NCBI GenBank assembly: GCA_009746045.1
Contig: RPFO01000144.1
Coordinates: 1 to 64,000 of the forward strand
Direction: 5' to 3'
DNA length: 64,000 nucleotides
From: Mesostigma viride
Taxonomy: Eukaryota; Streptophyta; Mesostigmatophyceae; Mesostigmatales; Mesostigmataceae
Numbering within the stretch: the first letter of the stretch is position 1; every line of letters starts with the position of its first letter. Positions 54,801 through 64,000 of the stretch are shown here, piece after piece. The notes under the pieces were generated by a model that was given only the letters and a program-made list of their open reading frames with translations, was not told where the DNA came from and did no database searches. The translations under genes and the position numbers were made by a program.

Positions 54801-54937
54801 ATACCTAGGGGGCCGGGGTGCTGGCATGCATAAATACCTAGGGGGGGTGCTGGCATGCATAAATACCTAGGGGGGGTGCTGGCATGCATAAATACCGAGG
54901 GGGGGGTGCTGGCATGCATAAATACCTATGGGGGGGC
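51874..54937. repeat. satellite monomer S4 (3064 bp)
   Basis: Matches S2 in length, longer purine block (about 51995-53010) and shared unit variants such as catcaatacc near 53587. Its 29-bp array ends against the first 190-bp insert repeat. Confidence 0.9.
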
Positions 54938-55125
54938 TGCCATTCGTACCTTTTTTCTTTTTTATTTTAAGCCGGCCTGGGGCAGCGGCGGCGGGTGGAC
55001 GAAAACTGATAGCGTTCCCGTTTGTGCATCCCGTGACCACCGGCCACCAAACGGAGGCACGACACCAAGGCGGATCAAGCACCAAAGGAAGCAGCAAGGA
55101 CGTTGACGTTATTAACCAAGAATGG
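54938..55125 (+). repeat. 190-bp insert repeat, copy 1
   Basis: Starts ctgccattcgtacc and a T-rich tract, then aagccggcctgg, gaaaactgatagcgttcccg, gtgaccaccggccaccaaac, and ends attaaccaagaatgggg. Direct copies recur at 55768, 56830 and (5' part replaced) 57786. Confidence 0.85.
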
Positions 55126-55767
55126 GGGTGCTGGCATGCATAAATACCGAGGGGGGGGGCTGGCATGCATACATACGTCGGGGGGGTGCTGGCATGCATA
55201 AATACCTAGGTGGGGTGCTGGCATGCATACATACCTAGGGGGGGGGGCTGGCAAGCATAAGGACCTAGGAGGGAAGGAGGGATGCAGGGAAGGGGGAAGG
55301 AGGGAAGGAGGGATGGGAAGGAGGGAAGGAGGGAAGAGGGATGGGGAAGCTGGGAAGGATAAGGAGGAAGGGGGAAGCTGGGAAGGAGGGAAGGAGGGAA
55401 GGGGGAAGGAGGGAAGGATAAATAGGGAAGGGGGAAGGAGGGAAGGAGGGAAGGAGGGAAGGAGGGAAGCTGGGAAGGAGGGAAGGAGGGAAGGAGGGGT
55501 GCTGGCAAGGGGGAAGGAGGAAGGAGGGAAGGAGGGAAGGAGGGAAGGAGGGAAGGGGGAAAGGTATGGAGGGAAAGGAAGGAGGGAAGGAGGGAAGGAG
55601 GAAGGAGGGAAGGAGGGGTGCTGGGAAGGATAAATAGGGAAGGAGGGGTGCTGGCATGCATAAATACCTAGGAGGGGTGCTGGCATGCATAAATACCTAG
55701 GGGGGGTGCTGGCATGCATAAATACCGAGGGGGGGTGCTGGCATGCATAAATACCTAGGGGGGGGGC

Positions 55768-55950
55768 TGCCATTCGTACCTTTTTTTCTTTTTTTATTTT
55801 TAAGCCGGCCTGGGGGGGCGGCATGGACGAAAACTGATAGCGTTCCCGTTTGTGCATCCCGTGACCACCGGCCACCAAACGGAGGCACGACACCAGGCGG
55901 ATCAAGCACCAAAGGAAGCAGCAAGGACGTTGACGTTATTAACCAAGAAT
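55768..55950 (+). repeat. 190-bp insert repeat, copy 2
   Basis: As copy 1 but lacking part of the gcagcggcggcggg segment (reads ggggggcggcatgg). Confidence 0.85.
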
Positions 55951-56829
55951 GGGGGTGCTGGCATGCATAAATACGTCGGGTGGGGTGCTGGCATGCATAA
56001 ATACCTAGGGGGGGTCGCTGGCATGCATTAATACGTCGGGTGGGGTGCTGGCATGCATAAATACCTAGGGGGGGTGCTGGCATGCATAAATACCTAGGGG
56101 GGGTGCTGGCATGCATAAATACCGAGGGGGGGTGCTGGCATGCATTAATACGTCGGGTGGGGTGCTGGCATGCATAAATACCGAGGGGGGGTGCTGGCAT
56201 GCATAAATACCTGGGGGGTGCTGGCATGCATAAATACCGAGGGGGGGTGCTGGCATGCATAAATACCTAGGGGGGGGCTGGCATGCATAAATACCTAGGG
56301 TGGGGTGCTGGCATGCATAAATACCGAGGGGGGGGCTGGCAAGCATAAATACCTAGGGGGGGTGCTGGCATGCATAAATACGTCGGGTGGGGTGCTGGCA
56401 AGCATAAATACCTAGGGGGGGTCGCTGGCATGCATAAATACCTAGGGGGGGTGCTGGCATGCATAAATACCTAGGGGGGGTGCTGGCATGCATAAATACC
56501 TAGGGGGGGTGCTGGCATGCATAAATACCTAGGGTGGGTGCTGGCATGCATAAATACCTAGGGGGGGGGCTGGCATGCATAAATACCTAGGGGGGGTGCT
56601 GGCATGCATAAATACCTAGGGGGGGTGCTGGCATGCATAAATACCGAGGGGGGGTGCTGGCATGCATAAATACCGAGGGGGGGGTGCTGGCATGCATAAA
56701 TACCTAGGGGGGGTGCAGGCATGCATAAATACCGAGGGGGGTGCTGGCATGCATAAATACCGAGGGGGGTGCTGGCATGCATAAATACCGAGGGGGGTGC
56801 TGGCATGCATAAATACCTAGGGGGGGGGG

Positions 56830-57022
56830 GCTGCCATTCGTACCTTTTTTTCTTTTTTTATTTTTAAGCCGGCCTGGGGCAGCGGCGGCGGGTGGACAAA
56901 AACTGATAGCGTTCCCGTTTGTGCATCCCGTGACCACCGGCCACCAAACGGAGGCACGACACCAAGGCGGATCAAGCACCAAAGGAAGCAGCAAGGATGT
57001 TGACGTTATTAACCAAGAATGG
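56830..57022 (+). repeat. 190-bp insert repeat, copy 3
   Basis: Close to copy 1; the T-rich tract is longer and gacgaaaac reads gacaaaaac. Confidence 0.85.
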
Positions 57023-57420
57023 GGGTGCTGGCATGCATAAATACGTCGGGTGGGGTGCTGGCATGCATAAATACCTAGGGGGGGTCGCTGGCATGCATTA
57101 ATACGTCGGGTGGGGTGCTGGCATGCATAAATACCGAGGGGGGGGTGCTGGCATGCATAAATACATGTGGGGGGTGCTGGCATGCATAAATACCGAGGGG
57201 GGGGTGCTGGCATGCATAAATACCTAGGGGGGGTGCTGGCATGCATAAATACCTAGGGTGGGGTGCTGGCATGCATAAATACCGGGGGGGTGCTGGCATG
57301 CATAAATACCTAGGGGGGGTGCTGGCATGCATGAAAAAAGGTGGTGGGGTGCTGGCATGCATAAATACATGGTGTGGTGCCGCCATGCATAAATACATGT
57401 GCCAGCATGCATGAAATGCA

Positions 57421-57785
57421 AGGGAGCGAGAAAACCAAGAAAAAAAGCACCAACACACCACGCACGCGTACCTTTTTATAGATGTTTCTTTTTTTTTATG
57501 GGGCCGGCCGGGGGGGGCGGCCGGCCGGCAAAAATGAACCGCGCACCGATGACGCCGTGCCGTGAACGCGTTGTACCGTAGAAGATACGAACAAACAAAA
57601 AAACGAAAAAAGAGCGGGCGGACTGCATATGACACGAAAAAAAAGTCAGACACACAGCCTGTGTTATCTGGCATGCATAAATACATGTGGTGTGGTGCCG
57701 GCATGCATAAATACATGTGCCAGCAAACCTGAGCTGCAAGGGAGCGAGAAAACCAAGAAAAAAAGCACGCAACACAGCACGCGTC
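57421..57785. other. repeat remnants, two related blocks, no gene
   Basis: Two diverged copies of a block (gggagcgagaaaaccaagaa ... acctttttatagatgtttc) around 57420-57500 and 57735-57815. The first is followed by a GC-rich ggccggccgg run. No gene supported. Confidence 0.5.
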
Positions 57786-57970
57786 GTACCTTTTTATAGA
57801 TGTTTCTTTTTTTTTATCCTTGTCCTTCGGGGGCAGCGGCGGCGGGTGGAAGAAAACTGATAGCGTTGTTGTGCATCCCGTGACCACCGGCCACCAAACG
57901 GAGGCACGACACCAAGGCAGATCAAGCACCAAAGGAAGCAGCAAAACATCAACGTTAGTAACCAAGAATG
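57786..57970 (+). repeat. 190-bp insert repeat, copy 4 (5' part different)
   Basis: Shares the second half with copies 1-3 (gtgaccaccggccaccaaac, gatcaagcaccaaaggaagc) but begins cgtacctttttatagatg. It lies outside the 29-bp array, so the unit is a separate dispersed repeat. Confidence 0.75.
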
Positions 57971-58540
57971 GGAGCCGGGGGAAAGATCATACGGCGCTGC
58001 CATGGCAAGAAAACCCAGCAACCCAGCAACGCAGCTATGGCGCAACCCAGAAACGAAAACATTTGCGACAGCCTGCTTCAATAATGCTTGGATTCACACA
58101 AATGAACAAGTGGGGCTTACCAATCCAATCGATGGTCTCGGCTTGCTCGCAAATCCCTGCAACCAAACGAGAACCGACAAAAACACTCACACTCCCCCGT
58201 CAGCGACCGGCACCACGACACCAAAAAAGCGACGAAATTATCTGTTTCACACTCCCCCGTCATCGAGCTGCTTGTGGACAACTATCTGTCAAAAGCATCC
58301 ATGTACATCCACCGCCATTGCTCACCTCTTTTCACACTCTTCGGCTGCACACAATGGCGTTGCTCAGTCGAATATGGCTGTCGGGTTGCTAATATCGTTG
58401 TCACTTTCGGCCGATGTCGCGAATACCCGCCGTTGATGCTCGGGTGCAAGGTGCATCCACGGTGTCGGTCTTCCAGGAGGGCTGGAAAGCGCCAACGCAG
58501 CACCTGCAATTCAAATTCCCTGGTGCTGGTATGCCGACGC
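57971..58540. other. unannotated, no supported gene
   Basis: Contains two short repeats (cacactcccccgtcagcgac / cacactcccccgtcatcgag, near 58188 and 58247). Plus-strand frames here have no recognisable motif. I do not call a gene. Confidence 0.4.
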
Positions 58541-58760
58541 GCAAATGGAATGGCGCGGCGCCTAAAAGGCGCCGCGCGCGGGAAAAAAATTTACGCGCCA
58601 AACGACGGACGGCGCCGTGCTGAAAAATACTTGCAGTCGCAACTGTGACGTGGCGCTGCAGACCACACGGTAGGGAATTCGCAGCGCCATATATGGCGCC
58701 ACGCCGACTCCTGACGCCGTGTGGCGCCACATGGACGCGGCGCTGCACACAGCTCGAGCC
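58541..58760. repeat. GGCGCC/GCGCC-rich palindromic cluster
   Basis: About ten GGCGC/GCGCC-type motifs in 220 bp (ggcgcggcgcctaaaaggcgccgc, catatatggcgccacgcc, gtgtggcgccacat). Several are inverted, giving strong hairpin potential. Unlike the AACGGCCGTT palindromes and without an obvious gene. Confidence 0.6.
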
Positions 58761-59530
58761 CATTTTTTCACATTCCTGCTACCTGATTGGACGCCTGGCG
58801 GAGGAAGCTTTTCACGGCGCGACGCCGAGGGGCTTCAAAAACGTATATAAGCAGGCAAAATTTCTCCGAAATTTAATGAACGAGCGCGACGCGGAGACCA
58901 TGCTAGTGTGCGGAACTGGTGAACCACACCGGTACGGGACAGATTCTTGGCTGATCCTCGTAGTACCTCGTGAACACGTCTAGTAGGCCCGGGTTCAACT
59001 CCCGTCGTAACATTTTTTTTTGGGTTGGTGTGGCAAGCCTATAAAGCAATCCGCAAACCACTACACGGCTGGTAAGATTTAATATAATTAGCAACCTAAT
59101 AGCTATATCAAAAATGTTTATGGGCATGGAAATTTTTAATATGTTGATATTAGACTGCAATGAGACGAATATGCAACCTGCCCCCCTATGTTTAATACAA
59201 TAATTATTATTATTATTTGTGGCATGAATATAATAATTGTGTGAAATACAATGCTATGTGCAATATATTGCTGGTATGCGATGCAATTGTAACCAACAGG
59301 TGCAAGACCAAAAGGCGTCTTCAGGGCCCACCTGCTGCGAACAAGAGCTATGGCGGCAAGAGGTGCGTGCAGGGTTACGGATTTACGGGGTTGTTGACCA
59401 CCAAATTTGTTGTTACGTGTGTTATGGAAACATTTCAGTCGAATTTCTGGGTTCCAACGGTCGTTAAGGTTATAAAAAGTGCGTTGGGATTCGGAAATTC
59501 ACATCCTGGCGTGTAAAAAATGCAGGTGTT
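58761..59530. other. non-coding with a TATA-like box and a tRNA-like 3' fragment
   Basis: Contains gtatataagc at about 58843, a frame with NVYKQAKFL (see findings), and a tRNA-like T arm followed by nine T at 58990-59021. Otherwise AT-rich (59050-59240). One degenerate palindrome near 59454 (ccaacggtcgtt). No gene supported. Confidence 0.4.
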
Positions 59531-59539
59531 GGCGAGTTT

Positions 59540-60068
59540 TCGGCCCGCTTTCAGGGGTCCAACGGCCGTTGGGTGTCTAAAATGCATGTGTTAGCGTGTT
59601 TCCGGCCCACTTTCAGGGCCCAACGGCCGTTGGACGTCGAAAATGCATGTGTTGGCGTGTTTTCGGCCCGCTTTCAGGGGTCCAACGGCCGTTGGGTGTC
59701 GAAAATGCATGTAAAGGGCGTGTTTCAGGCCCACTTTCAGGGGTCCAACGGCCGTCGGGTGTAGAAAATGCATGTGTTGGCGTGTTTTCGGCCCGCTTTC
59801 AGGGGTCCAACGGCCGTTGGGTGTCGAAAATGCATGTGTTGGCGTGTTTCAGGCCCACTTTCAGGGGTCCAACGGCCGTTGGGTGTCGAAAATGCATGTG
59901 TTGGCGTGTTTTCGGCCCGCATTCTGGGGTCCAACGGCCGTTGGGTGTCGAAAATGCATGTGTTGGCGTGTTTCAGGCCCACTTTCGGGGGTCCAACGGC
60001 CGTTGGGTGTCGAAAATGCATGTGTTGGCGTGTTTCAGGCGTACTTTCAGGGGTCCAACGGCCGTTGG
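59540..60068. repeat. palindrome array 3: nine 62-bp units
   Basis: Units of gtccaacggccgttgggtgt + cgaaaatgcatgtgttggcg + tgtttcaggcccactttcag; palindromes near 59559, 59620, 59681, 59745, 59807, 59868, 59931, 59993 and 60055 (one is ccaacggccgtcgg). The spacer differs from arrays 1 and 2, but the palindrome is the same. The array ends 71 bp upstream of the plus-strand gene at 60139. Confidence 0.88.
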
Positions 60069-60138
60069 GACCTACAAATTGGGTAATTGTTGGAAAGCAA
60101 TAATTTGATAAAAAGTCAAAACTTCGTCTGGATTCTGT

Positions 60139-60765
60139 ATGCGCGCGGATGCAGGTGAAGCGCACAACAAAGACCTAAGTCTCAAGTACGTCGAGATCAA
60201 GGGCAACCAACTTGCCCTCGACATGGCCAGCGCAATGGAATACTTGCTGAAGGACAACAATCACAAGACTGAAAACACGAAAACTGCAGTAGGCTTGAGG
60301 GCGCTTGAGCGGCTGCCAGGTGCGGTTGTGAAGGTTATGGGGAAACAGTACCGCCCTGCGCTGAAAAGAAAGGCGTCGGAGTCCTTCGCTCAGGAGGTTG
60401 TCGCTAATATCGTGCAAGGTTTCCAGGAATTGGGCAAGTCGGATGAGCACAGGAACGCGAAGTGCGCTGTGCTGTCAATGTGCTTGGGAAAGGACGGCAT
60501 GAACAATCAAGGGCATTGCACTCTCGCGCGGCTGCTTCACGTCACGCCCAAGGATATCCAGACCGCAAGGGGAATGAGGATGGGGGGCGACCTTCCCGCC
60601 CTGAAGGCGCCCCCTCGTGCTTTACGGTCGGACAAGTTTCCGGAGGAGGTCAAAGACATCGTCGGGAGTTACTGGTTGTCAGACCTAAACACGAGGGCGT
60701 CTCCCAACCATAAGGACGTGGTCAATGAGTTCGAAAGGAAGGGAAACGCCAGGATCCTCAGTTAG
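60139..60765 (+). CDS. hypothetical 208-aa protein, possible mobile-element fragment
   Basis: The only plus-strand gene in this half of the window outside the transposons. Reads MRADAGEAHNKDLSLKYVE; the true start is uncertain. Helical N-terminal half (MASAMEYLLKDNNHKTENT, KASESFAQEVVANIVQGF), then CTLARLLHVTPKDIQTARG, which resembles a helix-turn-helix, then FPEEVKDIVGSYWLSDLN and SPNHKDVVNEFERKG. The last stretch (S-x-x-P-x-x-KDVV after a W/F-rich helix) recalls large eukaryotic transposon proteins with HTH regions; that is a weak recollection. The frame stops soon after, so it could be truncated. Palindrome array 71 bp upstream. Confidence 0.5.
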   Translation: MRADAGEAHNKDLSLKYVEIKGNQLALDMASAMEYLLKDNNHKTENTKTAVGLRALERLPGAVVKVMGKQYRPALKRKASESFAQEVVANIVQGFQELGKSDEHRNAKCAVLSMCLGKDGMNNQGHCTLARLLHVTPKDIQTARGMRMGGDLPALKAPPRALRSDKFPEEVKDIVGSYWLSDLNTRASPNHKDVVNEFERKGNARILS

Positions 60766-60834
60766 ATGAGATGCTTAGGCTGACACACGGATTTCCGGCC
60801 TGCGCGCCGCGTATTGCCTACCGCGGCTGAGCGG

Positions 60835-60878
60835 GACACCTCAGTACAGTACGGCAGGGTGTACGGTACTGAGGTGTC
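60835..60878. repeat. 13-bp perfect inverted repeat (hairpin)
   Basis: Arms GACACCTCAGTAC (60835-60847) and GTACTGAGGTGTC (60866-60878) with an 18-nt loop that contains a second GTAC pair. No T run follows, so it is not a simple terminator. It stands between the plus-strand gene and the gag-like region. Confidence 0.75.
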
Positions 60879-61258
60879 ATGTGGACCGATGTGCGGTTAG
60901 TGCCAGACTGTTCCTAGGTGCTAGCTCGACCCGCCAGGTCCGGTGTAGCCGGGCCTGACGGGCCGAGTCTTAGCTGGTTGCTAGTGACGTGGTCGCATGG
61001 CATTGCGGTGTACACTTGTCCACTGGTCGTGTGCTGCAGGTAGCACCGCCATAGGCATATAGGCGTAGCACTGGGGAGTGCCACAGCACCCGAGTCTGCC
61101 CAGTTCCATTCTGAGCCCTCAGCTTTCATCGCTCTCTCATTGTATTATTGTAATACAATCATCATTCGCTCTCAGCTTTCGCAGTTGTTCGTCGTCCCTA
61201 GTCTCCATCCAACTTGGACTGAAAAGTTCGATATTTTTTTTAAGCAAAAAAAAAAGAT
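60879..61258. other. non-coding leader upstream of gag-like region
   Basis: CT-rich 61100-61200, then an A-rich tract (aaaaaaaaaagat) just before the ATG at 61259. No LTR ends can be paired, because the 3' side lies outside the window. Confidence 0.45.
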
Positions 61259-63924
61259 ATGGCTTCCAACAACGGCAACAACGGCAACAACAACAAGGGG
61301 AAGGCGCCTGCCAGGCGCACCTCACCCCGCCTTTCGCCGGAGGGCACGCCCTCCACCACCGATGCGAGGGTGACGCCCAACGTCCCTTCCGCACGGTGGT
61401 CGCTGACCAACCCAGGCGTCGGGGCCCGCAGGTGGGGCCCGGCGCCCGGGGGATGGCGAGCGGGCGGCCGTTTGCCACTGGCGGTTCGTCCGCCATGGCA
61501 CCTGGGGGGCAGGTCCCCCGGGCACGACGTTCCCCGTCGCAGGTGACGGGGGTCGTGAGCGGAGTGATTCCTCCGAGGAGGATGGCGAGGTGCCGCCTGC
61601 GAGGCCTCGGCCTTCGCTTGAGCTTTCGTCGCAGACACCTGCGACGTCTGGCAACCTTTCCGTGGGCCGACAGATGGCCACCATGGACATTGACCGGTAT
61701 GGGGAACATGTTCCGCCCCCGGTCATGTTCGGGCGCCCACCCCATTTTCTCCCCCTTGGGGAGGACGACATCCCGGCGTTCATTGCGGTGAACGGCCGGA
61801 TCTGCTCCAACGTTTTCAGTTGCTTCCAGATGAGCAGATACACGCGATAGAGGTTCATCGGGTGCACACGCTGATCGAGGGGCGTCTTAGGATGCAGTCC
61901 CACTGGTTCAGGTGGCGGTTTGGCTGTACTGTTTCGCCAATCGGCCGAGGCACAACCCCGGCACTGTTGATCAGTGGGCGTCCAGGCAGCGCCAGAGAGA
62001 GGCGCTGCGCGTGGTCTCCAGACCAGAGATCGCGCTGACTCCGTTGCCGTGGCCCCAAGTCACGCCAGTTGGCTGGGGCCCGGATAGGCGTGAGGCGGCT
62101 GCGATGCCGCCTGCGACGGGGCGCGGGGCGGCAGACGCCCCCAACACGCCCATGGGTGGTGAAGCCACCCAGGACCCTCTGGCAGGTCAGAGGGTCCAAC
62201 CTCAGCCGCAGGCTCCCCCGCCCAGCGTGGGGGGCCAGGTGGCTGAGGAGGCCACCGGGGTCGCAGGGACCCCGGCGGCGACACAAGCGCCCGGGGTCGC
62301 AGGGACCCCGGCAGCGACGCCGGCGCCTCCGGCGCTGGCGGGGGATGCAGCCCCCATGGAGGGTGTCACGGGCACCTCCAGCGGCTCTGGGGGGCAGGCC
62401 CCCTCTAGTCGCAACAAGGACAAGTCCCTGGCAGGGCCGGAGGGGCCCAGGGTCCCACCGCAGCTGGGCAGCAACCAGCACTGCTGGAGGGCGACCTGCA
62501 AGGTCGCGACTTCATCACCCTGGTGATGAGGCCGTGTGGCGTGCCATACAGACAGCCACAGCCTCCTTCCGTGGGCTGGCCGACAGGAGCCAGCAGATGC
62601 ACGTCGCGGAGGCGGGCAGCCTGGTGTGTGCAATCATCACGCACATCCTGGGCCTGCCCAACCTCCAAGAGGGCACACGCAGGGTGTGCGACGACCTGCT
62701 GCCTGCCCTGCAGGCTCTCCTCTCAGGGAGGAGGGTGCAGGGCAGCAGGGTGCGTCTGGTGCGTTTGCTGGAGCTCCTACACAACGCCATCCTGAGAGGG
62801 GCGGGTAGGTGGCTAACTCTGCCTACCTGGTTGCATCACAATCTTACTAACCCTACTGACGATGAAGTGTCCCTCTCTCCCACCTTCCATGATTGGGAGG
62901 AGGCCCGCAGCAGGAGGCGGGAAGTGACACACACTCACACCCCCACCAGCCCACCCCTATGTTGTCTAACCCTCCTACACAGCCCATGTTTGCCCATCCT
63001 GCTCAGCTCACTCAAGTAGCACTTCCCTCTCAGCAGGTCTCTCCTGTGAATGCTGCAGCAGCAACACCATCTTCTCCCTCTCCCCCTGCATCCCCCTCTA
63101 GGTTGCCCACTTACAATGAAAACCGTCCTGTGGATAGGATTAATGTCAGGGGGCTGCCTGAGGGGTATACTAGGGAGCAGGGGAATCATGCACTTCTCTC
63201 TCTGCAGCTGGCTAGGGAGGAACTGAATGTCAAGAATTGGTTTGGATCTCTCATGCAGGGGGATTTTACCATCAGTCCTCTTCTCAGATTCAGAATCTCA
63301 TTCTTGTCTTCCAGCGTAGGTATCCCAAGTGGCAGGACACGCAGGCTAGGGCAGTTTGGGAGGCTTTCATGAAGGAGCTAACTGACCTCCTCTCCACCCC
63401 CTCATCTGTGGACATATATGGGGCATTCAGGTGGGTAGAGGAATACAGGGTCACATCAGTGGACTATGTGGCTGAGACAAAGAAATATGAGCTAGCCATC
63501 AAAGCACGTCCTGATGTCCAGCAGCTAGATCACAAGTTCTTGCTGCGTTCTTCCTTGAGAAACTCAAACTTGACAAAAACACCTACGCTATGCTTGCACA
63601 GGAATGGCAAAGTACTGGGAGGACATGAAGGAGGCATTGGATTATATCAAGCTGGCCTTGGCTCCCCTTAGCCAGGGGGCCATGGGCACCTCTGTAAAGA
63701 GGGTCAGGGGGGAAGAGAGGGAGGAGGAGGATAGGGAGAGGGAAGACAGGAGCAAGAGACCTGTCACTATGGCAGAAGTCAAGTCCCTGCTGGGACAAAT
63801 GTTTAAGGGCAAGGGCAAGGGCAAGGGCAAGGGCAAGGGCAAGGGCAGGGGCTGGGGCAAGGGCAAGGGTAAGGGGCAGTCTCCCTCCAAGGGGGGCAGC
63901 TCCAGCAACAACAACAACAACAGT

Positions 63925-63992
<68 letters not shown>

Positions 63993-64000
63993 GAAGCAGG
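61259..64000 (+). pseudogene. frame-broken gag-like coding region (5' part, continues beyond window)
   Basis: A chain of coding-looking segments in changing frames: MASNNGNNGNNNKGKAPARR (61259); DSSEEDGEVPPARPRPSLEL through DIPAFIAVNGRICSNVFS (about 61560-61815); a Pro/Ala-rich segment (to about 62510); a helical domain AVWRAIQTATASFRGLAD through LVRLLELLHNAILRG (about 62540-62800); LPTYNENRPVDRINVRGLP (63095-63160); RYPKWQDTQARAVWEAFMKE through VAETKKYELAIKA (63315-63510); LAAFFLEKLKLDKNTYAML (near 63545-63600); and KYWEDMKEALDYIKLALA (63610-63660), ending in KGKGKG and Asn runs. Some joints could be introns, but at 63601-63612 only a one-base change fits, which argues for decay. Order and composition resemble a retroelement capsid polyprotein; no RT or protease is in the window. 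Confidence 0.45.
63800..63990 (+). repeat. GGGCAA hexamer then (AAC)n microsatellite
   Basis: A short (GGGCAA)n run at about 63803-63875 (encoding KGKG) and (AAC)n from about 63907 to 63990 (encoding Asn). The hexamer is a variant of the unit that makes the 8.4-kb array. Confidence 0.85.

Larger units (their letters stand above)
54938..57420. repeat. diverged 29-bp array with embedded 190-bp repeats
   Basis: Continuation of the 29-bp minisatellite, more diverged (gtcgggtgggg, acatgtgg and ggaagc variants), broken by three copies of a ~190-bp unit (54938-55125, 55768-55950, 56830-57022) and by a short GGAAGGAG block (about 55258-55640). Non-coding. Confidence 0.85.

Noticed and set aside
44960-57246. 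Repeated Pro/Cys/His-rich frames (MHAST-PPRYLCMPAPP type)
   Set aside because: The 29-bp unit rotates the frame every copy; frames end wherever a unit changes length. No gene signal.
58002-58436. Plus-strand protein gene of 144 codons
   Set aside because: No motif, no palindrome nearby, and part of the frame lies in a dispersed repeat.
58986-59021. tRNA gene (T arm GGGTTCAACTCCC followed by nine T)
   Set aside because: Only the 3' half fits. I find no matching acceptor strand, D arm or anticodon arm within 70-90 nt upstream.
60139-60765. Assignment to a named transposon superfamily
   Set aside because: The S-x-x-P-x-x-KDVV resemblance is from memory and too short; no catalytic motif is visible.

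Overview
This is a piece of a large, repeat-rich eukaryotic nuclear genome, most likely from a green alga. Three things point that way. A decayed plastid rpoB fragment (about 16640-17053) keeps the [17 protein letters not shown] form seen in algal and cyanobacterial beta subunits, not the land-plant form. A tyrosine-recombinase retrotransposon carries split direct repeats, the layout known from the PAT/kangaroo/TOC group of green algae. Genes are short, GC-rich at silent sites, and have zero or one small GT-AG intron (59, 118 and 119 nt inferred here). The species cannot be named from the sequence.

Layout: (1) 1-6.8 kb: unrecognised minus-strand genes separated by arrays built on the palindrome CCAACGGCCGTTGG. 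(2) 6.8-15.2 kb: an 8.4-kb GGACAA hexamer array. (3) 15.2-17.3 kb: a low-complexity flank, a 78-bp tandem repeat and the rpoB fragment. (4) 17.3-26.9 kb: a tight run of eight minus-strand genes. Three share a C-x4-C-x(10-12)-C-x2-H zinc motif, two are a recent tandem duplicate, one is a MYND-type protein and one is F-box-like. Between them lies a ~210-bp repeat array. (5) 26.9-43.3 kb: a nested transposon complex. Three near-identical non-autonomous split-direct-repeat elements (E1, E2, E3) alternate with two copies of a MYND-gene module (E-M-E-M-E). A complete autonomous relative (gag, RT-RNase H, tyrosine recombinase) sits inside E2. A 2.1-kb LTR element with identical LTRs breaks the first MYND copy. 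A 5'-truncated LINE sits inside E3. (6) 43.4-44.1 kb: one small gene and its palindromes. (7) 44.1-57.4 kb: a higher-order satellite of GGGA/GGAAGGAG purine blocks and a 29-bp G-tract minisatellite, organised as two ~5.39-kb dimers, followed by a diverged tail with 190-bp insert repeats. (8) 57.4-60.8 kb: repeat remnants, a nine-copy 62-bp palindrome array and one plus-strand gene. (9) 60.8-64 kb: a hairpin and a frame-broken gag-like coding region that runs off the window.

The main unifying signal is the palindrome. It or an array of it lies about 40-125 bp upstream of the inferred start codon of most of the unrelated genes here. It contains two overlapping head-to-head AACGG cores, the MYB/MSA type. 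It therefore looks like a shared promoter element of a local, co-directional gene set. The nested elements show a clear order of events and place E1-type elements 65-90 bp upstream of start codons. Most proteins are unrecognised, and the functional statements given are limited to visible motifs.
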